From: Dehalococcoidia bacterium
GTDB taxonomy: Bacteria; Chloroflexota; Dehalococcoidia; Tepidiformales; Tepidiformaceae
Direction: 5' to 3'
Assembly: GCA_022827945.1 (NCBI GenBank)
Contig: JAJEIT010000055.1
Span: 17,075 to 81,074 of the forward strand
DNA: 64,000 nt
How positions within the stretch are numbered: the stretch's first letter is position 1; every line of letters begins with the position of its first letter. Positions 16,751-25,156 of this stretch are shown in pieces. The notes beneath the pieces were generated by a model. That model saw only the letters and a list, made by a program, of their open reading frames with translations. It made no database searches and was not told the origin of the DNA. The position numbers were made by a program, and so were the translations under genes.

Positions 16751-17533
16751 ATGCCGAGGCGCATCCTCATCAGCAACGATGACGGCTACGAGTCCCCCGG
16801 ACTCTGGGCGCTCGCCCGCGCCTGTCGCTCCCTCGACTGCGACGTCACCGTCGTCGCGCCCAGCAAGAACCAGAGCGCCGTCGGCGGCAGCCTCACGCTC
16901 CGCCAGGAGCTGAACTGGATCCCCATCGAGGATCCGCCCGTGCCCGGCGTCGATGCCTGGCACGTCAACGGCTCCCCCGCTTCGGCCGTCATCGTCGGCC
17001 TCAACGGCGTCCTCGACGAAGAGCCCGACCTGCTCGTCTCCGGCATCAACCGGGGCGCCAACATCGGCAACGATCTCACCGCCAGCGGCACCGTCGGCGC
17101 CGCCCTCCAGGGTCACTATCGCGGCATCACCTCGCTCGCCATCTCGTACGCGATGGACCCCCGCGCCGAGGTCGACTGGGACGCCGCCGAACGCGTCGCC
17201 GCCATCTTCTGCCGCGAGGAGATCGAGGGCCGGCTGCCGAAGTCCATCTTCCTCAACGTGAACATCCCCCTCGTCCCCTTCGAGGAGATCAAGGGCATCC
17301 TCGTGACGCGCGTCGCGCGACGGGGCTACTTCCACCTCGAGGTCCAGGGCGAGTCGAAGGGCTTCCTCACCCGCGGACCCTTCGAGCCCACCCCCCTCGA
17401 CCCGCCCCCCGGCACCGACATCTGGGCGATCATGCACAAGTACGTGAGCGTCAGCCCGCTCCAGGCCAACTTCACCGACCACCACGTCATCGACGCCCTC
17501 GGCGAGCGCTTCAATGCTGCCTGGAACGAATAG
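16751..17533 (+). CDS. surE: 5'/3'-nucleotidase SurE
   Basis: The 260-residue enzyme dephosphorylates nucleoside 5'- and 3'-monophosphates (and exopolyphosphate). The active-site motif ILISNDDGYESPGLWAL with its metal Asp pair starts at residue 5. SKNQSAVGGSLTLR and LLVSGINRGANIGNDLTASGTVGAALQG complete the SurE signature. TAGCAT lies 9 nt upstream of the ATG, leaving a leader of only a few nucleotides. It is the first gene of surE-yebC-ruvC. Confidence 0.95.
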   Translation: MPRRILISNDDGYESPGLWALARACRSLDCDVTVVAPSKNQSAVGGSLTLRQELNWIPIEDPPVPGVDAWHVNGSPASAVIVGLNGVLDEEPDLLVSGINRGANIGNDLTASGTVGAALQGHYRGITSLAISYAMDPRAEVDWDAAERVAAIFCREEIEGRLPKSIFLNVNIPLVPFEEIKGILVTRVARRGYFHLEVQGESKGFLTRGPFEPTPLDPPPGTDIWAIMHKYVSVSPLQANFTDHHVIDALGERFNAAWNE

Positions 17534-17585
17534 CGCGCAGGCGTTGCGCTACACTCGAAGCTGACCAAATCCGGAGGACAGTCCC

Positions 17586-18335
17586 ATGTCTGGCCACTCG
17601 AAATGGTCGACCATCAAGCGCAAGAAAGCCGCCGCCGATAACAAACGCGGCGCCCTCTTCACCAAGCTTGCCAAGGAGCTCCAACTCGCCGCCAGGGCCG
17701 GCGGCCCCGACCCCGACGCGAACTTCAAGTTGCGCCTCGCCGTCCAGCGCGCGAAGGCCGCCAACATGCCCAACGACAACATCACGCGCGCCATCGCGAA
17801 GGCCACCGGCGGCGCCGACGGCGACCAGCTGATCGAGGTCAGCTACGAGGGTTACGGCCCCGGCGGCGCCGCCGTCCTCGTGACCGCCGTCACGGACAAC
17901 CGCAACCGCACGGTCGCCGCCATCCGCCACGAGTTCACCAGCGTGGGCGGCAGCCTCGGCGAGAACGGCTCCGTCGCCTGGCAGTTCAAGTCCCGCGGCG
18001 CGTTGTCCGTGCCCATCGACGGCCACGACGAGGACGAGATCGCCCTCGTCGCGATCGAGGCCGGCGCCGACGACCTCGAAACCTCCGACGGCTCCGTCGA
18101 GATCCAGACCGCCCCCGGAGACCTCGAAGCCGTCCGTGTGGCGCTCACGGAGGCGGGCTACACCATCGACCACGCCGACCTCTCTATGGTCCCCACCTCC
18201 ACCATCGCCCTCGAGAAGGGCCCCGCGGCCCAGACCCTCCGCCTCCTCGATGGCCTCGAGGAGCTCGAGGACGTGCAGCGCGTCTACTCCAACGCCGACT
18301 TCGACGAGGATCTCCTCGCCCAGTACGCCGGATAG
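17586..18335 (+). CDS. yebC: YebC/PmpR family protein
   Basis: This 249-residue protein begins MSGHSKWSTIKRKKAAADNKRGALFTKLAKELQLAAR, the invariant N-terminus of the YebC/PmpR family, and continues through NMPNDNITRAIAKATGG and YEGYGPGGAAVLV. YebC proteins have been described as transcriptional regulators and, for some members, as translation factors relieving ribosome stalling. GGAGGAC precedes the ATG. yebC immediately upstream of ruvC is a widely conserved arrangement. Confidence 0.95.
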   Translation: MSGHSKWSTIKRKKAAADNKRGALFTKLAKELQLAARAGGPDPDANFKLRLAVQRAKAANMPNDNITRAIAKATGGADGDQLIEVSYEGYGPGGAAVLVTAVTDNRNRTVAAIRHEFTSVGGSLGENGSVAWQFKSRGALSVPIDGHDEDEIALVAIEAGADDLETSDGSVEIQTAPGDLEAVRVALTEAGYTIDHADLSMVPTSTIALEKGPAAQTLRLLDGLEELEDVQRVYSNADFDEDLLAQYAG

Positions 18336-18372
18336 CGCCACCCGCCCCTCGGCGCTCTCCTGCCCGCCGTCG

Positions 18373-18378
18373 TAGAGT
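18373..18378 (+). promoter_or_regulatory. -10 element of leaderless ruvC
   Basis: TAGAGT is followed by exactly six bases and then the ruvC ATG, with no Shine-Dalgarno sequence in between. Confidence 0.45.
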
Positions 18379-18384
18379 GCGGGC

Positions 18385-18870
18385 ATGCGAATCGCAGGCA
18401 TCGACCCGGGCCTGAACGCGACCGGCTACGGCATCGTCGACGTCGACGGCGACCACTGCCGCCACGTCGCCCACGGCGTCGTCCGCACCCGCTCCGTCGA
18501 CAGCCTCGCCCGCCGCCTCGTCCTCATCCGCGACGGCCTGCGCAAGGTGTTCGCCCAGTGGTCGCCGGAGGTCGGCGCGGTCGAGGCCTCCTTCGTCGGC
18601 TCGAACGCACGCACGGCCCTCGCCCTCGGTCACGCGCGCGCCGCCGCCATCCTCGCCCTCGCCGACTCCGCCCTTGAGGTGCACGAGTACGCCCCCGCCG
18701 TCATCAAGAACCAGGTGGGCGGCTACGGCCAGAGTGACAAGGCGCAGATCGCCAAGATGGTGGCGATGGAGCTCCGCATGGCCGAGCAGCCCAGCCCCTC
18801 CGACGCCGCTGACGCCCTCGCCGTGGCGATCACGCACTGGGCGCACACGCGCCTGGAGGGTCGGATCTAG
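18385..18870 (+). CDS. ruvC: Crossover junction endodeoxyribonuclease RuvC
   Basis: The 161-residue Holliday-junction resolvase shows the RNase-H-fold acidic tetrad: Asp7 (GIDPGLNATGYGI), Glu67 (GAVEASFVG), Asp140 and Asp143 (PSPSDAADALAVAITH). Family blocks GHARAAAILALA and YAPAVIKNQVGGYGQSDKAQIAKMV are present. It is likely an independent leaderless transcript in addition to read-through from yebC. ruvA is at 26058, not adjacent, and ruvB is not in the window. The stop shares CTAG with the converging PPOX gene. Confidence 0.95.
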   Translation: MRIAGIDPGLNATGYGIVDVDGDHCRHVAHGVVRTRSVDSLARRLVLIRDGLRKVFAQWSPEVGAVEASFVGSNARTALALGHARAAAILALADSALEVHEYAPAVIKNQVGGYGQSDKAQIAKMVAMELRMAEQPSPSDAADALAVAITHWAHTRLEGRI

Positions 18871-19331
18871 TAGCGACCGCCCAGCTTCCCGTGGTCCCAG
18901 CTGTAGATGCGCTCCGGCCGGATGCGCACCGTCACTCGCTTCGCCGCCGCCGGCAGGGCCGCCTCCGGCGTCTCCGTCGGGATCGGAAGCCCCCGGTACT
19001 TGTTCGCCACGACCGACATGACAGTCGCGGTCGTCTGCACATCGGTATCCACCTCGGCGGTGCCCCGAATCACGAGCCCCCGCAGCTCCTCGTAGGCCTC
19101 GCCCGTCTCTAGCATCACCGAGATCTTCGGGTCACGCTGGAGGTTCAGGATTTTCTGGCTCTTCCCGAACGTCGTGAAGTGGATGACGCCGTCGATCATC
19201 ACGTACCACATCGGCGCCAGGTGGGGGAAGCCGCCCGGGCCGTTCGTGGCCACCTGTAACGTCCAGCCCTCGTCCAGGAACTGCTCCTGCTCTTCGGCTG
19301 TCAGGGCGATGGATGCTCGGCGGCTGGGCAT
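18867..19331 (-). CDS. PPOX-class flavin/F420-dependent enzyme
   Basis: The 154-residue split-barrel flavoprotein reads LQVATNGPGGFPHLAPMWYVMIDGVIHFTTFGKSQKILNLQRDPKISVMLETG, the typical pyridoxamine-phosphate-oxidase-like cofactor-binding face. Related small proteins use FMN or F420 to reduce diverse substrates; which cofactor applies here cannot be told from sequence alone. GAGGGGG precedes the ATG. It is the last gene of the minus-strand block and shares its stop tetranucleotide with ruvC. Confidence 0.85.
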   Translation of the reverse strand: MPSRRASIALTAEEQEQFLDEGWTLQVATNGPGGFPHLAPMWYVMIDGVIHFTTFGKSQKILNLQRDPKISVMLETGEAYEELRGLVIRGTAEVDTDVQTTATVMSVVANKYRGLPIPTETPEAALPAAAKRVTVRIRPERIYSWDHGKLGGRY

Positions 19332-19409
19332 GTGGGGAACCCCCTCGTGGCTGCTTTCCCAAAGCCTACGCCCCGACCGCGATCCCGTGCGGCCCTGCGG
19401 CCCCGCCGC

Positions 19410-21527
19410 CTACCCCCGCTTGAAGCGCCGCCGCCGGTTGCGCCCCCCCGCCTGGCTGCGCCCGTAGCGCACCGGCCCGCTCCGGCCCGCCACCTCCGCG
19501 AACGCCTCCAGCTCCTCGCTGTCCGACCCCACCAGCTCGCGCCGCAGCTCCACGATCCGGTCGCGCAGCGCCGCCGCCTTCTCGAACTCGAGGTTCTTCG
19601 CCGCCCCCTTCATCTCCCGCTCCAGCTCCTTGATCATCCGCAGCAGGTCGTCCGGCGCCATCCCCGCGGGAACGTCCGCGTCGTACTCCGCCGGCTCCTC
19701 CGCCACCTCCCGCACATGGTCCGTGATGTCCCGGATCGCCTTCGTGATCGTCGCCGCCTCCAGCCCGTGCTCGCGGTTGTAGCTGTCCTGGATGCCGCGC
19801 CGCCGCTCCGTCTCGTCGATCGCCGTGCGCATGCTCGCCGTCACATGGTCCGCGTACATCACGACGCGCCCCTCGATGTGCCGCGCCGCCCGCCCGATCG
19901 TCTGGATCAGCGACCGGTTCGAGCGCAGGTACCCCTCCTTGTCGGCATCGAGGATCGCCACGAGCGACACCTCGGGCAGGTCCAGCCCCTCCCGCAGCAG
20001 GTTGATCCCCACCACCACGTCGTACACCCCCAGCCGCAGGTCCCGCAGGATCTCCACCCGGTCGAGCGTCTGCACTTCCGAGTGCAGGTAGTGCGTCTTC
20101 ACCCCCATCTCCGTGAGGTAGTCCGCCAGGTCCTCCGCCATCTTCTTCGTCAGCGTCGTGACCAGCACACGCTGCCCCTTCGCCGTCGTCGCATTGATCT
20201 CCGCCAGCAGGTCGTCGATCTGCCCGTCCGTCGAGCGCACCTCCACCACCGGGTCGAGTACGCCCGTCGGACGGATCACCTGCTCCGCCACCTGCGTCGA
20301 CTGGTCCAGCTCGTACTGCGCCGGCGTCGCGCTCACGAAGATCGTCTGGTTGATGTGCTGGTCGAACTCCTCGAACGTCAGCGGCCTGTTGTCGAGCGCG
20401 CTCGGCAGCCGGAACCCGAACTCGACCAGCGTCTCCTTGCGCGACCGATCCCCGTAGAACTGCCCCTGCACCTGCGGCAGCGTGATGTGCGACTCGTCCA
20501 CCACCAGCAGCCAGTCGTCCGGGAAGTAGTCGAGCAGGCACCACGGCGTCGACCCCGCCGGACGCACCTGCAGGTGCCGCGAGTAGTTCTCGATGCCGGC
20601 GCAATAGCCCGTTTCCCGCAGCGTCTCCAGGTCGTAATGGGTGCGCTCCTCCAGCCGCGCCGCCTCCAGGATCTTCCCCTGCTCCTTCAGGAACGCGAGC
20701 TGGTCCTGCAGCTCCGTCTCGATCGCCTTGAGCGCGTCTTCGAGGTTGTCCTTGCTCGTCACGAAGTGCTTCGCCGGGAAGATCTCGACCGCCTCCCGCT
20801 CGGCCACGATCTCCCCGGTCAGCGGGTCGAGCTCGCTGATGCGCTCCACCTCGTTGTCCCAGAAGTCGATGCGGACCGCCAGCTCCTCGTAGCTCGGCAG
20901 GATCGTGAGCGAGTCGCCCCGCATGCGGAAGCGCCCCCGCACCACGTTCTGGTCGTTCCGCTCGTACTGCATCTCGACCATCCGCCGCAGCACGTCGCGA
21001 CGTTCCAGCTGCTCCCCCACCTTCATCCTGAGGATGAACTCCTCATAGCCGGAGGGCTCCCCAAGGCCGTAGATGCAGCTCACGCTCGCCACGATGATCA
21101 CGTCGCGCCGCGTGAACAGCGACCGCGTGGCTGCGTGCCGCAGCTTGTCGATCTCGTCGTTGATGTCCGCGTCCTTGGCGATGTACGTGTCGCTCCGCGG
21201 GATGTACGCCTCTGGCTGGTAGTAGTCGTAGTAGCTGACGAAGTACTCGACCGAGTTTTCCGGGAAGAACTCCTTCAGCTCCGCGCAGAGCTGCGCCGCC
21301 AGCGTCTTGTTGTGGGCCAGCACGAGCGTCGGCCGCCCCACCGCCTGCACCACGTTTGCGATGGTGAACGTCTTCCCGGAGCCCGTCGCTCCCAGCAGCG
21401 TCTGGTAGCGATCCCCCCGCTGCAACCCCTCGACGAGTGTGTCGATTGCCTGCGGCTGGTCGCCCGTGGGCTGGAAGTCGGAGCTCAGCTTGAACGCGCC
21501 CTGGGAAGGGGAGGCCACGGAAACCAT
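19410..21527 (-). CDS. uvrB: Excinuclease ABC subunit B
   Basis: This 705-residue helicase-like nucleotide-excision-repair protein carries Walker A ([12 protein letters not shown]), the beta-hairpin region [15 protein letters not shown]-like [21 protein letters not shown], the [10 protein letters not shown] block, the DEAD-like [17 protein letters not shown], and the C-terminal UVR motif ([20 protein letters not shown]) that binds UvrC. Length is normal. There is no Shine-Dalgarno sequence; TACACT is seven bases before the ATG, so it is probably leaderless, although it follows panC by only 23 nt. Confidence 0.97.
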   Translation of the reverse strand: MVSVASPSQGAFKLSSDFQPTGDQPQAIDTLVEGLQRGDRYQTLLGATGSGKTFTIANVVQAVGRPTLVLAHNKTLAAQLCAELKEFFPENSVEYFVSYYDYYQPEAYIPRSDTYIAKDADINDEIDKLRHAATRSLFTRRDVIIVASVSCIYGLGEPSGYEEFILRMKVGEQLERRDVLRRMVEMQYERNDQNVVRGRFRMRGDSLTILPSYEELAVRIDFWDNEVERISELDPLTGEIVAEREAVEIFPAKHFVTSKDNLEDALKAIETELQDQLAFLKEQGKILEAARLEERTHYDLETLRETGYCAGIENYSRHLQVRPAGSTPWCLLDYFPDDWLLVVDESHITLPQVQGQFYGDRSRKETLVEFGFRLPSALDNRPLTFEEFDQHINQTIFVSATPAQYELDQSTQVAEQVIRPTGVLDPVVEVRSTDGQIDDLLAEINATTAKGQRVLVTTLTKKMAEDLADYLTEMGVKTHYLHSEVQTLDRVEILRDLRLGVYDVVVGINLLREGLDLPEVSLVAILDADKEGYLRSNRSLIQTIGRAARHIEGRVVMYADHVTASMRTAIDETERRRGIQDSYNREHGLEAATITKAIRDITDHVREVAEEPAEYDADVPAGMAPDDLLRMIKELEREMKGAAKNLEFEKAAALRDRIVELRRELVGSDSEELEAFAEVAGRSGPVRYGRSQAGGRNRRRRFKRG

Positions 21528-21534
21528 GCCCGCC

Positions 21535-21540
21535 AGTGTA
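21535..21540 (-). promoter_or_regulatory. -10 element of leaderless uvrB
   Basis: On the minus strand TACACT-GGCGGGC-ATG places the predicted start of transcription on or beside the uvrB start codon. Confidence 0.45.
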
Positions 21541-21550
21541 GCAGCGCGCC

Positions 21551-22396
21551 CTACGCGCCCTCGCCCAGCGTCACGTTGTCGATCAGCCGTACCGGCCCGA
21601 AGCGCGCGGCCAGCGACAGCAGCGCCACCCCCTCGATGTCCCCCTCGATCTCGGCCAGCGTCTCAGAGTCCGCCACCGAAACATAATCCAGCTCCCCCTG
21701 GGGCTCTGCCCCCACCGTTCCGCTCACTATCACGCGCAGCACTTCGGCCGAGCGCACACCCTCGGCGAATCGCGCCTCCGCCTCCGCCAGTGCCCGCGAG
21801 AGCACCAACGCCGCCGCCCGCTGCTCCCGCGAGAGGTAGGCGTTGCGGCTGCTCATCGCCAGCCCGCCCTCCTCCCGCACCGTGTCGCACCCGACGATCT
21901 CGGTGGGGAGGTCGAGGTCCCGCGCCAGCCGCCGGATGACCCGTAGCTGCTGGGCGTCCTTCTTCCCGAAGTAGGCGCGGTCCGGGCCCACCGCGATCAA
22001 CAGCTTCGTCACGACCGTCGCCACCCCGCGGAAGTGCACCGGCCGCGAGCGCCCCTCCAGCCCCTGCGACAGGCCCTCGACCGTCACGTACGTCTGGTAC
22101 CCCTCCGGGTACATAGTCTCGACCGACGGCAGGTAGACCGCGTCCACGCCGAGCTCCCGCAACTGGCGCAGGTCGCCCTCCTCGTCGCGCGGATAGCGGT
22201 CGAAGTCCTCGTTCGGCCCGAACTGGGTGGGGTTCACGAAGATGCTCGCGACCGACGCCTCGTTCTCCGCCAGCGACCGCCGCACGAGCGACAGGTGTCC
22301 CTCGTGCAGGTAGCCCATCGTGGGCGTCAGGCCGAGGCTGACCGGAAGCGCCCGTCGCCAGGCACGCATTTCCTCGGGGGTCTTCAGGATCTCCAT
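21551..22396 (-). CDS. panC: Pantothenate synthetase
   Basis: This 281-residue enzyme condenses pantoate with beta-alanine using ATP. The HxGH-type motif [16 protein letters not shown], the [17 protein letters not shown] loop, [18 protein letters not shown] and the KMSKS-equivalent [11 protein letters not shown] are all present, so the active site is complete. It starts 22 nt after panB and is co-transcribed with it under the panB leader. Confidence 0.96.
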   Translation of the reverse strand: MEILKTPEEMRAWRRALPVSLGLTPTMGYLHEGHLSLVRRSLAENEASVASIFVNPTQFGPNEDFDRYPRDEEGDLRQLRELGVDAVYLPSVETMYPEGYQTYVTVEGLSQGLEGRSRPVHFRGVATVVTKLLIAVGPDRAYFGKKDAQQLRVIRRLARDLDLPTEIVGCDTVREEGGLAMSSRNAYLSREQRAAALVLSRALAEAEARFAEGVRSAEVLRVIVSGTVGAEPQGELDYVSVADSETLAEIEGDIEGVALLSLAARFGPVRLIDNVTLGEGA

Positions 22397-22418
22397 GCGT
22401 GACCCCGCGGCGGGAGTA

Positions 22419-23270
22419 TCAGGCGGGCGTGCCCGCGCCCTGGCGCAGCTCGGTCAGCGTCTCCTCGGCCATCGGGAAGCTCTCTTCCTCGGTCGGGAAC
22501 GCGCCCTCCTCGACCTCCGCCACGTAGTCGCGGATGGCCCCGCGGATCGCCTCGCCGAGCACGGCGTAGCGCTTTGCGTGGCGGAACTGGCGCTGGTCGT
22601 CGAACAGCCCCAGCAGATCGTGCAGCACCTGCACCTGGCCGTCGCAGTCCACCCCCGCGCCGATGCCGATGGTCGGGACGCCGATGCGCTCCGTCACCAT
22701 CTTCGCGAGCGGGGCCGGCACTGTCTCCAGCACGATCGCGAACGCCCCCGCCTCCTCCAGCGCCCGCGCATCGCCGATGATGCGCGCCGCTGCGGCCGGC
22801 GTCTTGCCCTGCACCTTGTGCCCGCCGAACTGGTTCACCGACTGTGGCGTCAGGCCCAGGTGCCCCATGACCGGGATGCCCGCCGACACCATCCGCCGCA
22901 CGAGCGGCGCCATCTCGCTGCCGCCCTCGAGCTTCACCGCTCCCGCGCCGGCCTGCAGCAGACGTCCGGCGTTCGCGACCGCCTCGTCGGGGTTCGCCTG
23001 GTAGCTCATGAAGGGCATGTCCGCCACCACCAGGCAGCGCTCCGTGCCGCGAACCACCGCCTTCGTGTGGTGCAGCATGTCGTCCATCGTGACCGGGACC
23101 GTCGAGTCGTGGCCCAGCATCACCGTGCCGAGCGAGTCCCCGACCAGGATCACCGGCGCGCCCGCCTGCTCGACCAGCCGCGCCATCGCGTAGTCGTACG
23201 CCGTCAGCATCGCGAAGCGACGGCCCTCGCGCTTCCATTCAGCCAGCCTGTGGATCGAAAGGCGTCCCAT
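22419..23270 (-). CDS. panB: 3-methyl-2-oxobutanoate hydroxymethyltransferase
   Basis: The enzyme transfers a hydroxymethyl group from methylene-THF to ketoisovalerate, the first committed pantothenate step. The ATG at 23270 has GGGAGGGA upstream and begins MGRLSIHRLAEWKREGRRFAMLTAYDYAMARLVEQAG; the ORF-track start at 23468 reads through the leader RNA and is rejected. Signatures are VGDSLGTVMLGHDSTVPVTMDDMLHHTKAV, VMGHLGLTPQSVNQFGGHKVQGKT and IGIGAGVDCDGQVQVLHDLLG. The 283-residue length is normal for a decameric PanB. Confidence 0.96.
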   Translation of the reverse strand: MGRLSIHRLAEWKREGRRFAMLTAYDYAMARLVEQAGAPVILVGDSLGTVMLGHDSTVPVTMDDMLHHTKAVVRGTERCLVVADMPFMSYQANPDEAVANAGRLLQAGAGAVKLEGGSEMAPLVRRMVSAGIPVMGHLGLTPQSVNQFGGHKVQGKTPAAAARIIGDARALEEAGAFAIVLETVPAPLAKMVTERIGVPTIGIGAGVDCDGQVQVLHDLLGLFDDQRQFRHAKRYAVLGEAIRGAIRDYVAEVEEGAFPTEEESFPMAEETLTELRQGAGTPA

Positions 23271-23300
23271 CGGTTCCCTCCCGCTCGCGTCAGTGCCACG

Positions 23301-23330
23301 AAAAACGCCCTTGCCGGGTTCGGCAGGGCG
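23301..23330 (-). terminator. Intrinsic terminator 30 nt upstream of panB
   Basis: On the minus strand CGCCCTGCCG-AACC-CGGCAAGGGCG (ten pairs, one bulged A) is followed immediately by TTTTT. It lies inside the panB leader, not after a gene end. Its 5' arm can pair instead with an upstream segment (see leader entry). Confidence 0.8.
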
Positions 23331-23467
23331 CGGAACGGTAGAACCGGAAGCCAGGTATGCCTGCTGGCCGCGGCTCGCCATCCGTACCGGCCCTGCGGGT
23401 CCAGGCGGACTTGAGCGTGCGTGGTCTTGTCCTTCAAGGCTCGCCGTCCGCGAACGGATCGGCGGCA
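23301..23467 (-). ncRNA. Candidate pan-type leader RNA with terminator/antiterminator switch upstream of panBC
   Basis: The predicted transcript leader contains GGCGAGCC twice (in GACGGCGAGCCTTGAAGG and GATGGCGAGCCGCGGCC). The first copy can fold with CTCAAGTCCGCC into a stem with a bulged A. The segment GCAGGGCCGGTACGG (23396-23382) is complementary to CCGTTCCGCGCCCTGC (23338-23323), which contains the terminator's 5' arm; pairing them leaves one bulge and one mismatch and would prevent termination. The known pan RNA motif lies upstream of panB/C/D in Chloroflexota and Firmicutes as tandem hairpins with bulged A residues. Identity with that motif is inference. Confidence 0.6.
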
Positions 23468-23473
23468 CGCGGG

Positions 23474-23502
23474 ATCGTCGCTACCCCGGAAACGCTTGTC
23501 AA
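23474..23502 (-). promoter_or_regulatory. panBC promoter
   Basis: On the minus strand TTGACA (23502-23497) is followed after 17 bases by GACGAT (23479-23474). This is the only perfect -35 consensus I noticed in the window. The -35 overlaps the stop codon of the P1 peptidase gene. Confidence 0.55.
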
Positions 23503-24515
23503 CCCCTCTTGTCTGAACCTTCGCGCCACTCCCGCGCTGACGGCACCCCCGCCAGCCCCTCCGCCAGCTCGACGCTGCGCACGACCGCCCGCTCGACCGT
23601 GAGCATGGCCATTAGCCCCAGCGTCGTCAGGTCGTGCGGTTCCGTCGCGACCTCGCCGGTTGTCAGCGCGAAGACGGTGTCGCCGTCGCCGAGGGTGTGC
23701 GCGGGAACGATCGACCGCGCCAGCCCGTCCTGGCCGTGGACGGCGAGCCGCTGGACGCCGATGTGCTCGATGTCGGCGTTCGTCGCGACGCACACGACCG
23801 TCGTGTTCTCCCTTGGCGATTCCTCCTCGCCCTTCCGCTCGACCACCGCCTGCTCCGGTGTGCGCATCTCTCCCGGTTTCTCCCCCCGCGGCCCCGCCAC
23901 CAGCGCTCCCGTCTCGGGGTCGACGATCGCCCCCACGGCGTTCGTCACGGCCAGCGCCCCCACCACCAGCCCCCGCGGTCCCACCAGGCTCGCCGTCCCC
24001 ACTCCCCCCTTTAGCCCCCGCTCGACGCCCAGCAGCTTGGCGACCGTCGCGCCCGTCCCCGCCCCCACGCTCCCCTGCGCGACCGCCCCGCCCGTCGCCC
24101 GCGCCGCCGCCCGTTCTCCCTCGTCCGCCCCCGGATGGGCGTTGCGGCCCGTAGGCAGGTCGTAGATAGCCGCTCCCACGACGATCGGGACCGGTCCCGC
24201 GCTCGTCTCCACGCCGACCCCCCGCACCGCCAGCCAGCGCGCGACTCCCGCCGTGCTCGCCAGCCCGAAGGCCGAGCCCCCCGTCAGCACGACCGCGTGG
24301 CAGCGGCGGACGGCGTTCTCGCCCGCGAGCGCGTCCGTCTCGTGCGTCGCCGGCGCCCCGCCCCGCACGTCCACCGCCGCCAGCGTGCTCTCCTCGCACA
24401 GGATGACCGTGCAGCCCGTGGCCTGCCGTCGCGAGGTCCACTGCCCGACGCGCACGCCCCGCACGTCGGTGATGGCGTCGCGCCTGCCGGGCGCGAGCGG
24501 CTGGACCTCGCTCAC
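23499..24515 (-). CDS. P1 family peptidase (DmpA/L-aminopeptidase-like)
   Basis: The real gene is only the C-terminal part of the 750-residue ORF-track frame. It starts at GTG 24515, which overlaps the upstream stop by 4 nt, and gives 338 residues: (M)SEVQPLAPGRRDAITDVRGVRVGQWT. The Ntn-like P1 fold is recognised by CTVILCEESTLAAVDVRGGAPATHETDAL, VLTGGSAFGLASTAGVARWL, GSVGAGTGATVAKLLG and LKGGVGTASL followed by VGALAVTNAVG. Such enzymes cleave N-terminal amino acids or beta-peptides. The substrate is unknown here; adjacency to panBC may be coincidental. Confidence 0.88.
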   Translation of the reverse strand: MSEVQPLAPGRRDAITDVRGVRVGQWTSRRQATGCTVILCEESTLAAVDVRGGAPATHETDALAGENAVRRCHAVVLTGGSAFGLASTAGVARWLAVRGVGVETSAGPVPIVVGAAIYDLPTGRNAHPGADEGERAAARATGGAVAQGSVGAGTGATVAKLLGVERGLKGGVGTASLVGPRGLVVGALAVTNAVGAIVDPETGALVAGPRGEKPGEMRTPEQAVVERKGEEESPRENTTVVCVATNADIEHIGVQRLAVHGQDGLARSIVPAHTLGDGDTVFALTTGEVATEPHDLTTLGLMAMLTVERAVVRSVELAEGLAGVPSAREWREGSDKRG

Positions 24516-25144
24516 ACCCGCTGCCCCAGCGACCGTCGCGCCCGCAGGTACGCCCCCAGGAACCCGCGCGCCACCGAGCAGAGGTCCGCGATCAGGTCCG
24601 CCATCGCGACCGTGTCGTTCTCGCCCGCCGCCAGCCGCACCTCCAGGCGCTCCCCCTCCGCGTTCGTCCCCGTGACCGCGAGCTGGTCGATGGGCGCCGG
24701 CATCGCCAGCGAATCCGCTGCCGTGCTCGCCTCGATCAGCGCAGGAAGCCACTCCGGGATCGGCAGCCCCCGGAGCTGTGTGGCGCTCTCTACAGCTCCC
24801 TCGTCCAGCGCCAGCCGCCGCACGACGCCCTCCGGCTCTGCCGTGGCCGCGAGCTGCGCCAGCGCCACCCACGCCTCCACCCCCGGCAGCGGCCCCCGCA
24901 GCTGTTGCGCGATCGAGAGCCGACGGTCGTCCAGCGCCTCGAACACCGCTGTCAACCTCAGGGCCGCCTCGACGAGCTGCTCCGCCAGCATCCCCACGAG
25001 CGCCGGGCGCTCGTACGGCGGCGCGAACGCCAGCGCCTTCAGGGCGGCGTCCGCCACCATCTGCGGCTTGCTCAGGACCGTGCGCTCGTACTCTTCGAGG
25101 AACCTGATCTCGGTCAGCCCCGCGACGTACGACGTTTCCGCCAT
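24512..25144 (-). CDS. Hypothetical protein upstream of P1 peptidase
   Basis: The 210-residue soluble, mostly helical protein (MAETSYVAGLTEIRFLEEYERTVLSKPQMVADAALKALAF...) has no family I recognise. It overlaps the P1 peptidase gene by 4 nt, so the two are co-translated and may function together. It has no Shine-Dalgarno sequence. The hexamer TAGAAT six bases before the ATG suggests a leaderless mRNA, and the TAG of this hexamer is the stop codon of mutM. Confidence 0.75.
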   Translation of the reverse strand: MAETSYVAGLTEIRFLEEYERTVLSKPQMVADAALKALAFAPPYERPALVGMLAEQLVEAALRLTAVFEALDDRRLSIAQQLRGPLPGVEAWVALAQLAATAEPEGVVRRLALDEGAVESATQLRGLPIPEWLPALIEASTAADSLAMPAPIDQLAVTGTNAEGERLEVRLAAGENDTVAMADLIADLCSVARGFLGAYLRARRSLGQRV

Positions 25145-25150
25145 GCCGGC

Positions 25151-25156
25151 ATTCTA
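25151..25156 (-). promoter_or_regulatory. -10 element of leaderless 24512-25144 gene, embedding the mutM stop
   Basis: On the minus strand TAGAAT-GCCGGC-ATG. The first three bases are the mutM stop codon, so the promoter is built into the end of the preceding gene. Confidence 0.45.

Noticed and set aside
18361-18385. Inverted repeat TGCCCGC/GCGGGCA covering the ruvC start
   Set aside because: If ruvC is leaderless, as its -10 suggests, the 5' arm is not in the mRNA, so no start-blocking hairpin would form. Seven base pairs are also easily random at this GC content.
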